Below, piece by piece: positions 6,874 to 13,664 of a stretch of 22,106 nucleotides of DNA; within the stretch, counting starts at the first letter, position 1; the number at the start of each line of letters is the position of its first letter. The notes below the pieces were generated by a model. It worked only from the letters and a program-made list of their open reading frames with translations. It was not told the origin of the DNA and ran no database searches. The stretch comes from RGIG1681 sp045657465. Its GTDB lineage: Bacteria; Bacillota; Clostridia; Christensenellales; UBA1242. The translations under genes were made by a program, and so were the position numbers. Location of the stretch: assembly GCA_045657465.1 (NCBI GenBank), contig JAZOTD010000030.1:1-22106 (forward strand), read 5' to 3'.

Positions 6874-6921
6874 AATCTTGTTTTATGGAAACAATTTGTT
6901 TTTGTAAGGCAAGATTTTTTT
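6874..6921 (+). terminator. Possible read-through terminator spanning the clpB start site
   Basis: AATCTTG (6874-6880) can pair with CAAGATT (6910-6916), with seven T at 6915-6921. The left arm lies at or before the predicted clpB transcription start, so the hairpin could form in transcripts entering from the upstream gene but not in clpB's own mRNA. The stem is only 7 bp with a 29-nt loop, so this is tentative. Confidence 0.35.
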
Positions 6922-6936
6922 ATTGGAGGAATTGTT

Positions 6937-9525
6937 ATGGATTTGCAAAAGTTTACGCAAAAATCACTTGAAGCAATTAACAGTGCTCAAAATTTAGCCA
7001 GTGAACGTGGAAATGCGGAAATTTCTCAAGAACATTTGTTATATGCGCTTCTCACGCAAGATGAAGGGCTTATTGCTGAAATTGTTAAAGGTATGGGCAT
7101 TGATGATGCCGGCATTGCATCTGCTGTGATGAACCGTATTGAAAAATTTGCAAAAGTATCTGGCGGTGCAAGAGTATATGTTGCAGAAAGCTTAAACAAG
7201 GCACTTGTTGAAGCAGAAAAACAAGCAAATATGATGCATGATGATTTTGTGTCTGTTGAACACTTGATGCTGGGGCTTATTTTGAAGGCAGATAGGGCTG
7301 TTGCGGAAATTTTTAAAGAATTTTCGTTGACAAAAGATGCGTTTTTAAAGCAACTTATGTCGGTTAGGGGAAATCAAAGAGTGACCAGTGAAAACCCAGA
7401 AAACACATATGATGTGTTAAAAAAATATGGAACAAATTTAGTTGAAATGGCACGAAAAAACAAGCTTGACCCTGTTATTGGAAGAGATGATGAAATTCGA
7501 AACGTGATTCGAATATTGTCTAGAAAAACAAAGAACAATCCTGTTTTGATTGGTGAAGCAGGTGTGGGTAAAACCGCAATTGCTGAAGGGCTTGCAATTA
7601 GAATATTTAAAGGCGATGTTCCAAGTTCGCTCAAAAACCGTGAGTTATTTTCGCTTGATATGGGCAGTTTGGTTGCGGGTGCAAAATATCGTGGGGAGTT
7701 TGAAGAAAGGCTCAAGGCAGTGCTTGCAGAAGTTAAAAAGAGTGAAGGGAAAATTATTTTGTTTATTGATGAACTTCATCTTATTGTTGGAGCAGGAAAA
7801 ACTGACGGGGCAATGGATGCTGGCAATATTTTAAAGCCACTTTTGGCACGTGGTGAGCTTCACTGCATAGGCGCAACAACCCTTGATGAATATAGAAAAT
7901 ATATTGAAAAAGACCCTGCACTTGAACGCAGATTTCAACCGGTTATGGTTAATGAGCCAACAGTTGAAGACACAATCACGATTTTGCGTGGATTAAAAGA
8001 ACGTTATGAAGTTTATCATGGTGTTAAAATTGCTGATAGTGCGCTTGTTTCAGCTGCGACTTTGTCTAATAGGTATATAACTGACAGGTTTTTGCCAGAC
8101 AAGGCAATTGACCTTGTTGATGAAGCGTGTGCAAGTATAAAAACAGAGATTGATTCAATGCCAACGGAAATGGATGAAATTAATCGAAAAATAATTCAAC
8201 TTCAAATTGAAGAAACAGCTTTAAAAAAAGAGACTGATGAACTTTCAAAATCAAGGCTTTCAAAAATTCAACAAGAGCTTTCAAAATTTAAGTCTATGTA
8301 TGACCAAATGACTGCAAAATGGCAAAATGAAAAGAATGCTATTGAGAAAATAAACAAGTTGAAAGAGAAACTTGAACAGGCAAAAGCAGACATTGAACAT
8401 GCAAAAAAAGAATATGACTTAAATAAGGCAGCAGAGCTTCAATACAGCACATTGCCAAGTCTTGAAAAAGAGCTTGCAGAACAAGAAAAAGTTTATGAAA
8501 AAACCAAGTCAAACAACCTTTTAAGAAATAAAGTTACAGACGAAGAAATTTCAAAGATTGTGTCTAGGTGGACGGGCATTCCTGTTTCAAAACTTGCAGA
8601 GAGTGACCGTGAAAAATTGATTGGACTTGAAGAAATTTTACACAAGAGAGTTATTGGGCAAAATGAGGCAGTGACAAAAGTTGCAGAAGCGATTTTAAGG
8701 TCAAGGGCTGGCATTGCAGACCCAAACAGACCAATTGGTTCATTTTTGTTTTTAGGCCCAACCGGTGTGGGAAAAACTGAACTTTCAAAAACGCTTGCAG
8801 AAAGTTTGTTTGATGATGAAAAGAATATGGTTCGCATTGACATGAGTGAATATATGGAAAAGTTTTCAGTGTCAAGGCTCATTGGTGCGCCTCCTGGATA
8901 TGTTGGTTATGATGAAGGTGGAGAACTCACTGAAGCAGTGAGAAGAAAACCTTATTCAGTTGTGCTTTTTGATGAAATTGAAAAGGCTCACCCAGATGTG
9001 TTTAACATTTTGCTTCAAGTGCTTGATGACGGAAGAATTACTGACTCGCAGGGAAGATTGGTTGATTTTAAAAATACTATAATTATTTTAACTTCAAATA
9101 TTGGTGCGGGAGTGCTTCTTGATTCTATTCAAGCAAATGGAATGATTTCAGCAGAAGCGACAAATGAAGTGCATGGTTTGTTAAAACAATCGTTTAGACC
9201 TGAGTTTTTAAACAGACTTGATGAAATTATAATGTTTTCACCGCTTACAAAGAATGATACAATCAAGATTGTTGATTTGTTGCTTAAAAATGTTGAAAAA
9301 CGTCTTGCAGACAAGCAATTAAAGTTTGAAGTGACTAGCAAGGCAAAAGAAGTTATTGTTGAGCAGGGATATGATGTTTCATTTGGTGCAAGACCACTTA
9401 AAAGATTTATTCAACACAATATTGAAACAATGCTTGCAAAGGCAATTTTGACAAATGACATAAAGCCAAACACAATGCTTGTTGTTGATGCAAAAAATGA
9501 TGAATTGTTTATCATTTTAAAATAA
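6937..9525 (+). CDS. clpB: Protein disaggregase ClpB (Hsp100)
   Basis: An 862-residue protein, the normal ClpB length. In order: two Clp_N repeats (about 1-145), first AAA+ module with Walker A GEAGVGKT (206-213) and Walker B LFIDELH, a coiled-coil M domain rich in Lys and Glu (about 400-525), a second AAA+ module with GPTGVGKT (607-614), and a C-terminal D2-small domain. The M domain separates it from ClpA and ClpC. No IGF/LGF loop for ClpP binding is apparent, consistent with disaggregation rather than proteolysis. Family knowledge: works with DnaK/DnaJ/GrpE to dissolve protein aggregates using ATP. GGAGGAA is an excellent ribosome-binding site. A CIRCE element indicates HrcA-controlled heat-shock induction. 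Monocistronic, followed by a terminator. Confidence 0.98.
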   Translation: MDLQKFTQKSLEAINSAQNLASERGNAEISQEHLLYALLTQDEGLIAEIVKGMGIDDAGIASAVMNRIEKFAKVSGGARVYVAESLNKALVEAEKQANMMHDDFVSVEHLMLGLILKADRAVAEIFKEFSLTKDAFLKQLMSVRGNQRVTSENPENTYDVLKKYGTNLVEMARKNKLDPVIGRDDEIRNVIRILSRKTKNNPVLIGEAGVGKTAIAEGLAIRIFKGDVPSSLKNRELFSLDMGSLVAGAKYRGEFEERLKAVLAEVKKSEGKIILFIDELHLIVGAGKTDGAMDAGNILKPLLARGELHCIGATTLDEYRKYIEKDPALERRFQPVMVNEPTVEDTITILRGLKERYEVYHGVKIADSALVSAATLSNRYITDRFLPDKAIDLVDEACASIKTEIDSMPTEMDEINRKIIQLQIEETALKKETDELSKSRLSKIQQELSKFKSMYDQMTAKWQNEKNAIEKINKLKEKLEQAKADIEHAKKEYDLNKAAELQYSTLPSLEKELAEQEKVYEKTKSNNLLRNKVTDEEISKIVSRWTGIPVSKLAESDREKLIGLEEILHKRVIGQNEAVTKVAEAILRSRAGIADPNRPIGSFLFLGPTGVGKTELSKTLAESLFDDEKNMVRIDMSEYMEKFSVSRLIGAPPGYVGYDEGGELTEAVRRKPYSVVLFDEIEKAHPDVFNILLQVLDDGRITDSQGRLVDFKNTIIILTSNIGAGVLLDSIQANGMISAEATNEVHGLLKQSFRPEFLNRLDEIIMFSPLTKNDTIKIVDLLLKNVEKRLADKQLKFEVTSKAKEVIVEQGYDVSFGARPLKRFIQHNIETMLAKAILTNDIKPNTMLVVDAKNDELFIILK

Positions 9526-9528
9526 AAT

Positions 9529-9556
9529 AAGAGATACACGTAATGTGTGTCTTTTT
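9529..9556 (+). terminator. Intrinsic terminator after clpB
   Basis: GATACAC (9533-9539) pairs with GTGTGTC (9545-9551), including one G-U pair, and flanking A/G and T residues extend the stem. The loop has 5 nt and a T run begins at 9552. Confidence 0.75.
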
Positions 9557-9593
9557 ATTTTTGCAGAAAAATAAAATATGTGCAACTTTGATT

Positions 9594-9621
9594 TTGAGTT
9601 GGCGTTTATTTTTGATATACT
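9594..9621 (+). promoter_or_regulatory. Promoter for the mini-ORF/degV/acyltransferase unit
   Basis: TTGAGT (9594-9599), 16-bp spacer, TATACT (9616-9621), preceded by TG at 9613-9614 as in extended -10 promoters. The start would be near 9628. Confidence 0.55.
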
Positions 9622-9689
9622 ACAAAATGATATAGTGGTGTTTTGTCATATATTTATGAAATGTTAAGCTTGAGCTGTATGAAGTGATT

Positions 9690-9795
9690 ATGTTTGGCAA
9701 TAGTGAAAAAGATGACGGAAAACCAACCAAAGAATTGGTGTTAAAAGCAATTTTTTGATGTTATTGAAAAAGAAATAAATGGAGAAAGCAACTAA
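9690..9795 (+). pseudogene. Mini-ORF of about 34 codons interrupted at TTT-TGA (frameshift or pseudogene)
   Basis: From ATG 9690 the frame reads 22 codons (MFGNSEKDDGKPTKELVLKA and two more) and meets TGA at 9756-9758, directly after a run of six T (9751-9756). Moving to the +1 frame there restores DVIEKEINGESN and a TAA at 9793-9795 that shares its A with the degV ATG. The +1 frame has no start codon of its own: TAA at 9742 closes it upstream. The rejoined product would be a 34-residue, charged peptide with no family I recognise. It may be a programmed +1 shift (the TTT-TGA context resembles the prfB CTT-TGA site), transcriptional slippage, a sequencing error in T6, or a decayed gene. The ribosome-binding site is weak. 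Confidence 0.4.
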
Positions 9796-10667
9796 TGAAA
9801 ACAATTATTGTGACAGACTCGAATTCGGGTATTTTGCAAAGAGAAGCGAAAGAGTTGGGTATTTCAGTTATCCCAATGCCTTTTACTATTAGCGAAGAAG
9901 AATATTTTGAAGAAATTTCAATCTCGCAAGAGAAGTTTTATGAGTTTTTGCAGGCAGACGCAGATGTGACCACATCTCAACCTTCTCAATTCTATTTAGA
10001 AGAATTGTGGACAGGCCTTTTGAAAAAGTATGATGAGATTGTGTATATTCCTATGTCTAGCGGGCTATCTGCAACTTGTGAAAATGCAAAAAGATATGCA
10101 GAAAACTTTGACGGAAAAGTTTTTGTTGTTGACAACCAAAGAATTTCAGTAACACAAAAAGGTTCTGTGTTTGAAGCTATTGAACTTTTAAAGCAAGGCA
10201 AAACAGCAAAAGAAATCAAGGTTTATTTGGAAAGAAGAAAAGATAGACATTCAATTTACATCATGGTGTCAACTCTTAAATATCTCAAGAAAGGTGGAAG
10301 AATTTCTGCCGCAGCTGCTGCGGTTGGTTCAATGCTTAAGCTTAAACCAATTCTTTCAAGCAGGGGTGACAAGTTTGAAAAATTTGCAATGACCATGACA
10401 CTTGCTCAAGCTAAAAAGAAGATGATTCAACAAATTAAACTTGAACTTGAAACAGATTTTAAAGAAGAATATGAAGCAGGAAAGATGGTTTTGTCAGTTG
10501 CTCACACTCAAAACCATGCAGAAGCGGAATCATTTAAAAAAGAAGTTTTGCAAGAGTTTCCTAATATGGAAGTTAGATATGTTGATGCATTGTCGCTTAG
10601 TGTAGCGTGTCACATTGGACCTGGAGCACTTGCACTTGCAATGTTTGCAGACGGAATGAAAAAATAA
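9795..10667 (+). CDS. DegV-family (FakB-type) fatty-acid-binding protein
   Basis: A 290-residue protein of normal DegV length. Visible family motifs are VTDSNSG at the start (6-12), TTSQPS (59-64), MSSGLSATCENA (about 87-98) and a C-terminal GPGALALA stretch. Family knowledge: DegV/FakB proteins bind a long-chain fatty acid in a buried pocket; FakB presents it to the kinase FakA, which makes acyl-phosphate for phospholipid synthesis. No fakA is in the window. Start chosen at ATG 9795 with GGAG at 9781-9784. The ATG overlaps the stop of the preceding mini-ORF (TAATG), and a PlsC-like acyltransferase gene begins about 20 nt downstream, suggesting a lipid-related operon. Confidence 0.93.
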   Translation: MKTIIVTDSNSGILQREAKELGISVIPMPFTISEEEYFEEISISQEKFYEFLQADADVTTSQPSQFYLEELWTGLLKKYDEIVYIPMSSGLSATCENAKRYAENFDGKVFVVDNQRISVTQKGSVFEAIELLKQGKTAKEIKVYLERRKDRHSIYIMVSTLKYLKKGGRISAAAAAVGSMLKLKPILSSRGDKFEKFAMTMTLAQAKKKMIQQIKLELETDFKEEYEAGKMVLSVAHTQNHAEAESFKKEVLQEFPNMEVRYVDALSLSVACHIGPGALALAMFADGMKK

Positions 10668-10687
10668 ACAAACAAGGAAATGTATTT

Positions 10688-11407
10688 GTGAAAAAAGAAA
10701 ATCAAACTAAAAAGATTAAAAATAGAAGATGGTTTTTGAAGCCATTTAAGTGTATTTTAAGACCATTTATAAAGAGACCCAAAATTGTTTATTTGGGCGA
10801 AAAAATTGAGCAACAATCAATGATTTTAAGCAATCATAAAGGTGCTAGTGGTCCGCTTTCGTTAGAGTTGTATTTTAAAGATCAACCATTTAGATTTTTG
10901 GGCACTTATGAAATGAATGGCGGATTGCGTTCGGTTTACACATATTTGTCAAAAACCTATTATCATCAAAAAAAGCATTGGAATTTGACATTGTCACGAT
11001 TGTTTTGTTTAATTGCTGCGCCACTTACAAATATGTTTTATAAGGGGTTAAATCTAATTTCAACATATCCTGATGCACGTTGTAAAATCACAATCAAAGA
11101 AGCAATGAAAACAATCGATGAGGGGCAGAGTTTGATTATATTCCCAGAAGATTCTTCAAATGGATATTATGATGAACTTACAAAATTCTTTTCTGGATTT
11201 GTGCTTCTTGGAAGCAAACTTTATCAAAAAGGAATTGATATTTCGATTTATCCAACATATTTAAACAAAAAAGAAAGATTGTTTATTGTTGGAGAAAAAG
11301 TTAAATATTCAGAGCTTGTTAGCACTGGCGAAACAAAAGAACAAATTGCCGAAAAAATGCGTAATATAGTTAATGGTCTTGGAAAATATAAACCAGAAGA
11401 AAAATAA
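10688..11407 (+). CDS. PlsC-like acyltransferase with altered HX4D motif
   Basis: About 239 residues from a GTG start at 10688, preceded by AAGGAA (10674-10679). An in-frame ATG at 10607 would overlap degV by about 60 nt and is not used. A basic N-terminus precedes SNHKGASGPLSLE (48-60), in the position of acyltransferase block I (NHxxxxD). IIFPEDSSNGY (150-160) is in the position of block III (FPEGTR). In block I the expected Asp is a Gly (His50, Gly55), so the usual His-Asp dyad is broken. Family knowledge: LPLATs acylate lysophosphatidate or similar acceptors at the membrane. A related activity on another acceptor, or a non-catalytic role, is possible. It follows the fatty-acid-binding protein gene, which suits lipid acylation. 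Confidence 0.7.
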   Translation: MKKENQTKKIKNRRWFLKPFKCILRPFIKRPKIVYLGEKIEQQSMILSNHKGASGPLSLELYFKDQPFRFLGTYEMNGGLRSVYTYLSKTYYHQKKHWNLTLSRLFCLIAAPLTNMFYKGLNLISTYPDARCKITIKEAMKTIDEGQSLIIFPEDSSNGYYDELTKFFSGFVLLGSKLYQKGIDISIYPTYLNKKERLFIVGEKVKYSELVSTGETKEQIAEKMRNIVNGLGKYKPEEK

Positions 11408-11430
11408 AACCACAGTTGTGGTTTTTTCTT
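11407..11430 (+). terminator. Intrinsic terminator after the acyltransferase gene
   Basis: AAACCAC (11407-11413), loop AGTT, GTGGTTT (11418-11424), then a T-rich tract. It starts at the last base of the stop codon. Confidence 0.8.
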
Positions 11431-11435
11431 TTTGT

Positions 11436-11465
11436 TTGCATATGCAGGCGATAATTTGATATAAT
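11436..11465 (+). promoter_or_regulatory. Promoter of the nitroreductase gene, very short leader
   Basis: TTGCAT (11436-11441), 18-bp spacer, TATAAT (11460-11465). Transcription would start near 11472, so the mRNA would begin almost exactly at the Shine-Dalgarno site (GGAG, 11473-11476) with the ATG at 11482. Confidence 0.65.
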
Positions 11466-11481
11466 GAAAATAGGAGTTGTT

Positions 11482-12144
11482 ATGGATAAAATTCAAGCTA
11501 TAAAAGAACGTCACTCAGTGAGAAAATATAAAGACAAACCATTGCCAGAAGATGTTATTTTTGAGTTGCAAAAAGAAATTGATGAAATCAACAAAGAAAG
11601 CGGACTTAACTTTCAGCTTGTAACAAATGAAGAAAAGTGTTTTAGTGGCATAATGTCTTATGGAAAGTTTGTAAATGTAAAAAATTATATTGCTCTTATT
11701 GGAAAAAAATCAAAAGAGTTAGATGAGCAAATTGGATATTATGGCGAAAGAATAGTGATTAAAGCGGGGCAGTTGGGGCTTAACACCTGTTGGGTTGCGT
11801 TGTCTTATAGCAAATCGCACACAAAAGCAGTTGTTAAAAATAATGAAAAATTGGTTTGTGTTATTTCGCTGGGATATGGTGAAAATCAAGGTGTGCAACA
11901 CAGATTTAGACCGATTGAAAAAGTTGCAAAGCTGTCTGCCGATGATCCTGAATGGTATCGAGCAGGAATTGAACTTGCAAGGCTTGCTCCAACAGCAATC
12001 AATCAGCAAAAATATTATATTGAAAGAGAAGGCAACAAAGTTTCAATTTCCGCCGGTGTTGGATTTTATGCAAAGGTTGATTTGGGTATTGTGAAATATC
12101 ATTTTGAAGTTGGTGCAAAAAAAGAAAATTTTGAATGGAAATAA
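11482..12144 (+). CDS. Nitroreductase-family flavoprotein (TM1586-like)
   Basis: A 220-residue protein. The N-terminal IKERHSVRKY (7-16) is the FMN-phosphate-binding start of nitroreductases. A central GQLGLNTCWVALSYSK segment (residues about 97-112) and a later LARLAPTAINQQ region (about 168-179), resembling the family's ARxAPSAxNxQP motif, are also present. In the common family this second motif lies near the N-terminus. Here it lies late, as in the TM1586 subfamily that looks like a fused or permuted dimer. The physiological substrate is unknown. The ATG 11482 has GGAGTTG before it; an ATG at 11464 lies over the -10 box and cannot be the start. Flanked by terminators, so monocistronic. Confidence 0.85.
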   Translation: MDKIQAIKERHSVRKYKDKPLPEDVIFELQKEIDEINKESGLNFQLVTNEEKCFSGIMSYGKFVNVKNYIALIGKKSKELDEQIGYYGERIVIKAGQLGLNTCWVALSYSKSHTKAVVKNNEKLVCVISLGYGENQGVQHRFRPIEKVAKLSADDPEWYRAGIELARLAPTAINQQKYYIEREGNKVSISAGVGFYAKVDLGIVKYHFEVGAKKENFEWK

Positions 12145-12175
12145 AAAATAGAGAGTGAGAACTCTCTATTTTTTT
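12145..12175. terminator. Bidirectional terminator between nitroreductase and minus-strand gene
   Basis: AAAATAGAGAG (12145-12155) and CTCTCTATTTT (12162-12172) give an 11-bp stem with a 6-nt loop. Seven T follow on the + strand and an A-rich left flank serves the - strand. The two genes converge here. Confidence 0.9.
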
Positions 12176-12182
12176 GTTTTGC

Positions 12183-12845
12183 TTAATTTGGAAGGTTTGA
12201 ACCATAATCATCAATGGTTGGGTGATTGTCGCTTGCAAGATACATATTCATGACTTCTTCTGGTGCAAAATTTAAAGCAAACAATGACTGATTGATACAT
12301 TGTTTAATTTTTCGTTCACTTGTTTTTCCAAGTGATAAAAACTCTTTATACATAAGTTGTGTTGCAACCAAAAGAGCGATGTGCTCTCTGCATCTAGGAA
12401 TAAATGTGTCGTTGATGTTGTCAATCCAGTCGCAGGTTGTTGATAATGGAGCCATTGTCTCAGCTAATATTTCATTTTGTTCAGGTTCAGAGCAGAGTTT
12501 TAATTTTGCTCTTGTCCAATGATTATAGGCATTTGAAAGTGATACAAGTGTGGAAAACAACTCTTTGTCATTTGTGACTGGGGTGTTTAATTTTTGATAT
12601 GGGTTGTTTGTTCTAACATAATTTGCAAGCCCATAAAGCTCTTTTTGATATGGTTTTTCATCAGTTGAATAAGTGTAGAAATTGATTGTGTAGTCAACCA
12701 TTAAGTCATTTGAATAAATGTGGTAGTCTGTTTTTTGTGTAAAACCAAATCCGTTTTTGTCACGAATGATATGAATTTCTGGAGAAATGCTTGCAAGAGC
12801 AAAAATGAGTGACATATAGTGATAATTTTCGATATATTTTTTCAT
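12183..12845 (-). CDS. Hypothetical protein, no recognised family
   Basis: A 220-residue protein starting at ATG 12843-12845 on the minus strand, supported by AAGGAAG seven bases upstream. A longer reading from 12905 would run through the promoter and is not used. It has no signal peptide and no membrane span that I can see. It is rich in Tyr, Asn, Thr and Leu, with a hydrophobic start (MSLIFALASISPEIHII, residues 11-27), an aromatic middle and a helical second half containing scattered Cys. It could be a cytosolic, mainly helical protein, but I do not recognise any motif. It stands alone between a bidirectional terminator and a divergent promoter shared with the MBL gene at 12987. Codon use looks like its neighbours, so recent transfer is not evident. 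Confidence 0.8.
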   Translation of the reverse strand: MKKYIENYHYMSLIFALASISPEIHIIRDKNGFGFTQKTDYHIYSNDLMVDYTINFYTYSTDEKPYQKELYGLANYVRTNNPYQKLNTPVTNDKELFSTLVSLSNAYNHWTRAKLKLCSEPEQNEILAETMAPLSTTCDWIDNINDTFIPRCREHIALLVATQLMYKEFLSLGKTSERKIKQCINQSLFALNFAPEEVMNMYLASDNHPTIDDYGSNLPN

Positions 12846-12869
12846 AAAATAACTTCCTTTTCGAAATGT

Positions 12870-12898
12870 ATTATAACATCCAAAATAGACATTTTCAA
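12870..12898 (-). promoter_or_regulatory. Promoter of the hypothetical gene
   Basis: Minus strand TTGAAA (12893-12898), 17-bp spacer, TATAAT (12870-12875). The start would be near 12863, giving a leader of about 18 nt with the Shine-Dalgarno site AAGGAAG (12853-12859). Confidence 0.75.
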
Positions 12899-12926
12899 TA
12901 TACAAATAAAAATATATTTGAAAATT

Positions 12927-12955
12927 TTGACAAAAATATGTGCAGTTTTTATAAT
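12927..12955 (+). promoter_or_regulatory. Consensus promoter of the MBL hydrolase gene
   Basis: TTGACA (12927-12932), 17-bp spacer, TATAAT (12950-12955): a perfect match to the vegetative consensus. Transcription would start near 12962, with TTGGAGA before the ATG at 12987. Confidence 0.9.
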
Positions 12956-12986
12956 TTAATTACGCAGAAAAATACTTGGAGATATT

Positions 12987-13607
12987 ATGATTGAAATTGT
13001 AACGATTAAATCTAAATTTATGAAGAATCTTTTTGACCACAACACATATGTTTTATTGTCAAAAAAACATGCAGTTATTATTGATGCAGGGGCTGAAATT
13101 GAAGATGTGAAGGAAGTGGTTGGAAACCGCAAGGTTTTGGCGGTGCTTTTTACACATTTGCATTTTGACCATACTTGGAACATTGAAAAATATATTAGTG
13201 AGTTTGGTTGTGATGTTTATGTGGTGGAAAATCAAGAAAACAGATTTGCTGATGTTGATTTAAATGCATCATATATGGTTAGGCAAAACATTACAAAAAA
13301 TGTCGACAAAAAATTCATAAAATATTACGCAGAAAAATTAAAAATTGGCGAATTTGATTTTGAAATAATATCAACTCCTGGGCACACTGCTGATGGCGTG
13401 TGTATTTTGTGCGATGGAAATTTGTTTACTGGTGACACTGTTTTTGCTGATGGAGTTGGCAGAACTGATTTGAAAGACAGTAACCCTTTTGAACTAAAAG
13501 AAAGTCTAGAAAAAATTTCAAAACTAAAGTTTGAAACGGCACTTCCAGGGCATTACGAACCAGCTGGCAAAGAGAAAATTTTAAAAAATTTGTCTTATTA
13601 TATTTAA
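12987..13607 (+). CDS. Metallo-beta-lactamase-fold hydrolase (glyoxalase II-like)
   Basis: A 206-residue MBL-fold protein with all metal ligands in place: HLHFDH (57-62), His133 in STPGHT, Asp150 in FTGDTVF, and His189 in LPGHY. GVGRTD (157-161) after the aspartate is typical of the glyoxalase II/YcbL group. Family knowledge: these bind two metal ions, usually Zn or Fe, and hydrolyse thioesters or related bonds. The substrate here is not known, and glutathione is often absent in clostridia. The start at ATG 12987 has TTGGAGA before it. It may be co-transcribed with the lipoprotein gene 57 nt downstream, since no terminator is seen between them. Confidence 0.9.
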   Translation: MIEIVTIKSKFMKNLFDHNTYVLLSKKHAVIIDAGAEIEDVKEVVGNRKVLAVLFTHLHFDHTWNIEKYISEFGCDVYVVENQENRFADVDLNASYMVRQNITKNVDKKFIKYYAEKLKIGEFDFEIISTPGHTADGVCILCDGNLFTGDTVFADGVGRTDLKDSNPFELKESLEKISKLKFETALPGHYEPAGKEKILKNLSYYI

Positions 13608-13664
13608 TGATTAAACTTTTTCATATAACCCATGCATTAAGCATAAATTTTAAAGAGGTTAAAA

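Noticed and set aside
6874..6921. Attenuator in the clpB leader
   Set aside because: The left arm lies at or before the predicted start of transcription, so clpB's own mRNA could not form it; kept only as a possible read-through terminator.
11464..11466. Earlier ATG for the nitroreductase gene
   Set aside because: It overlaps the TATAAT box, so it would lie upstream of the transcript start.
13630..13642. Small hairpin ATGC-ATTAA-GCAT between the MBL and M1 genes
   Set aside because: Four base pairs only, with no T run; it does not support a terminator.
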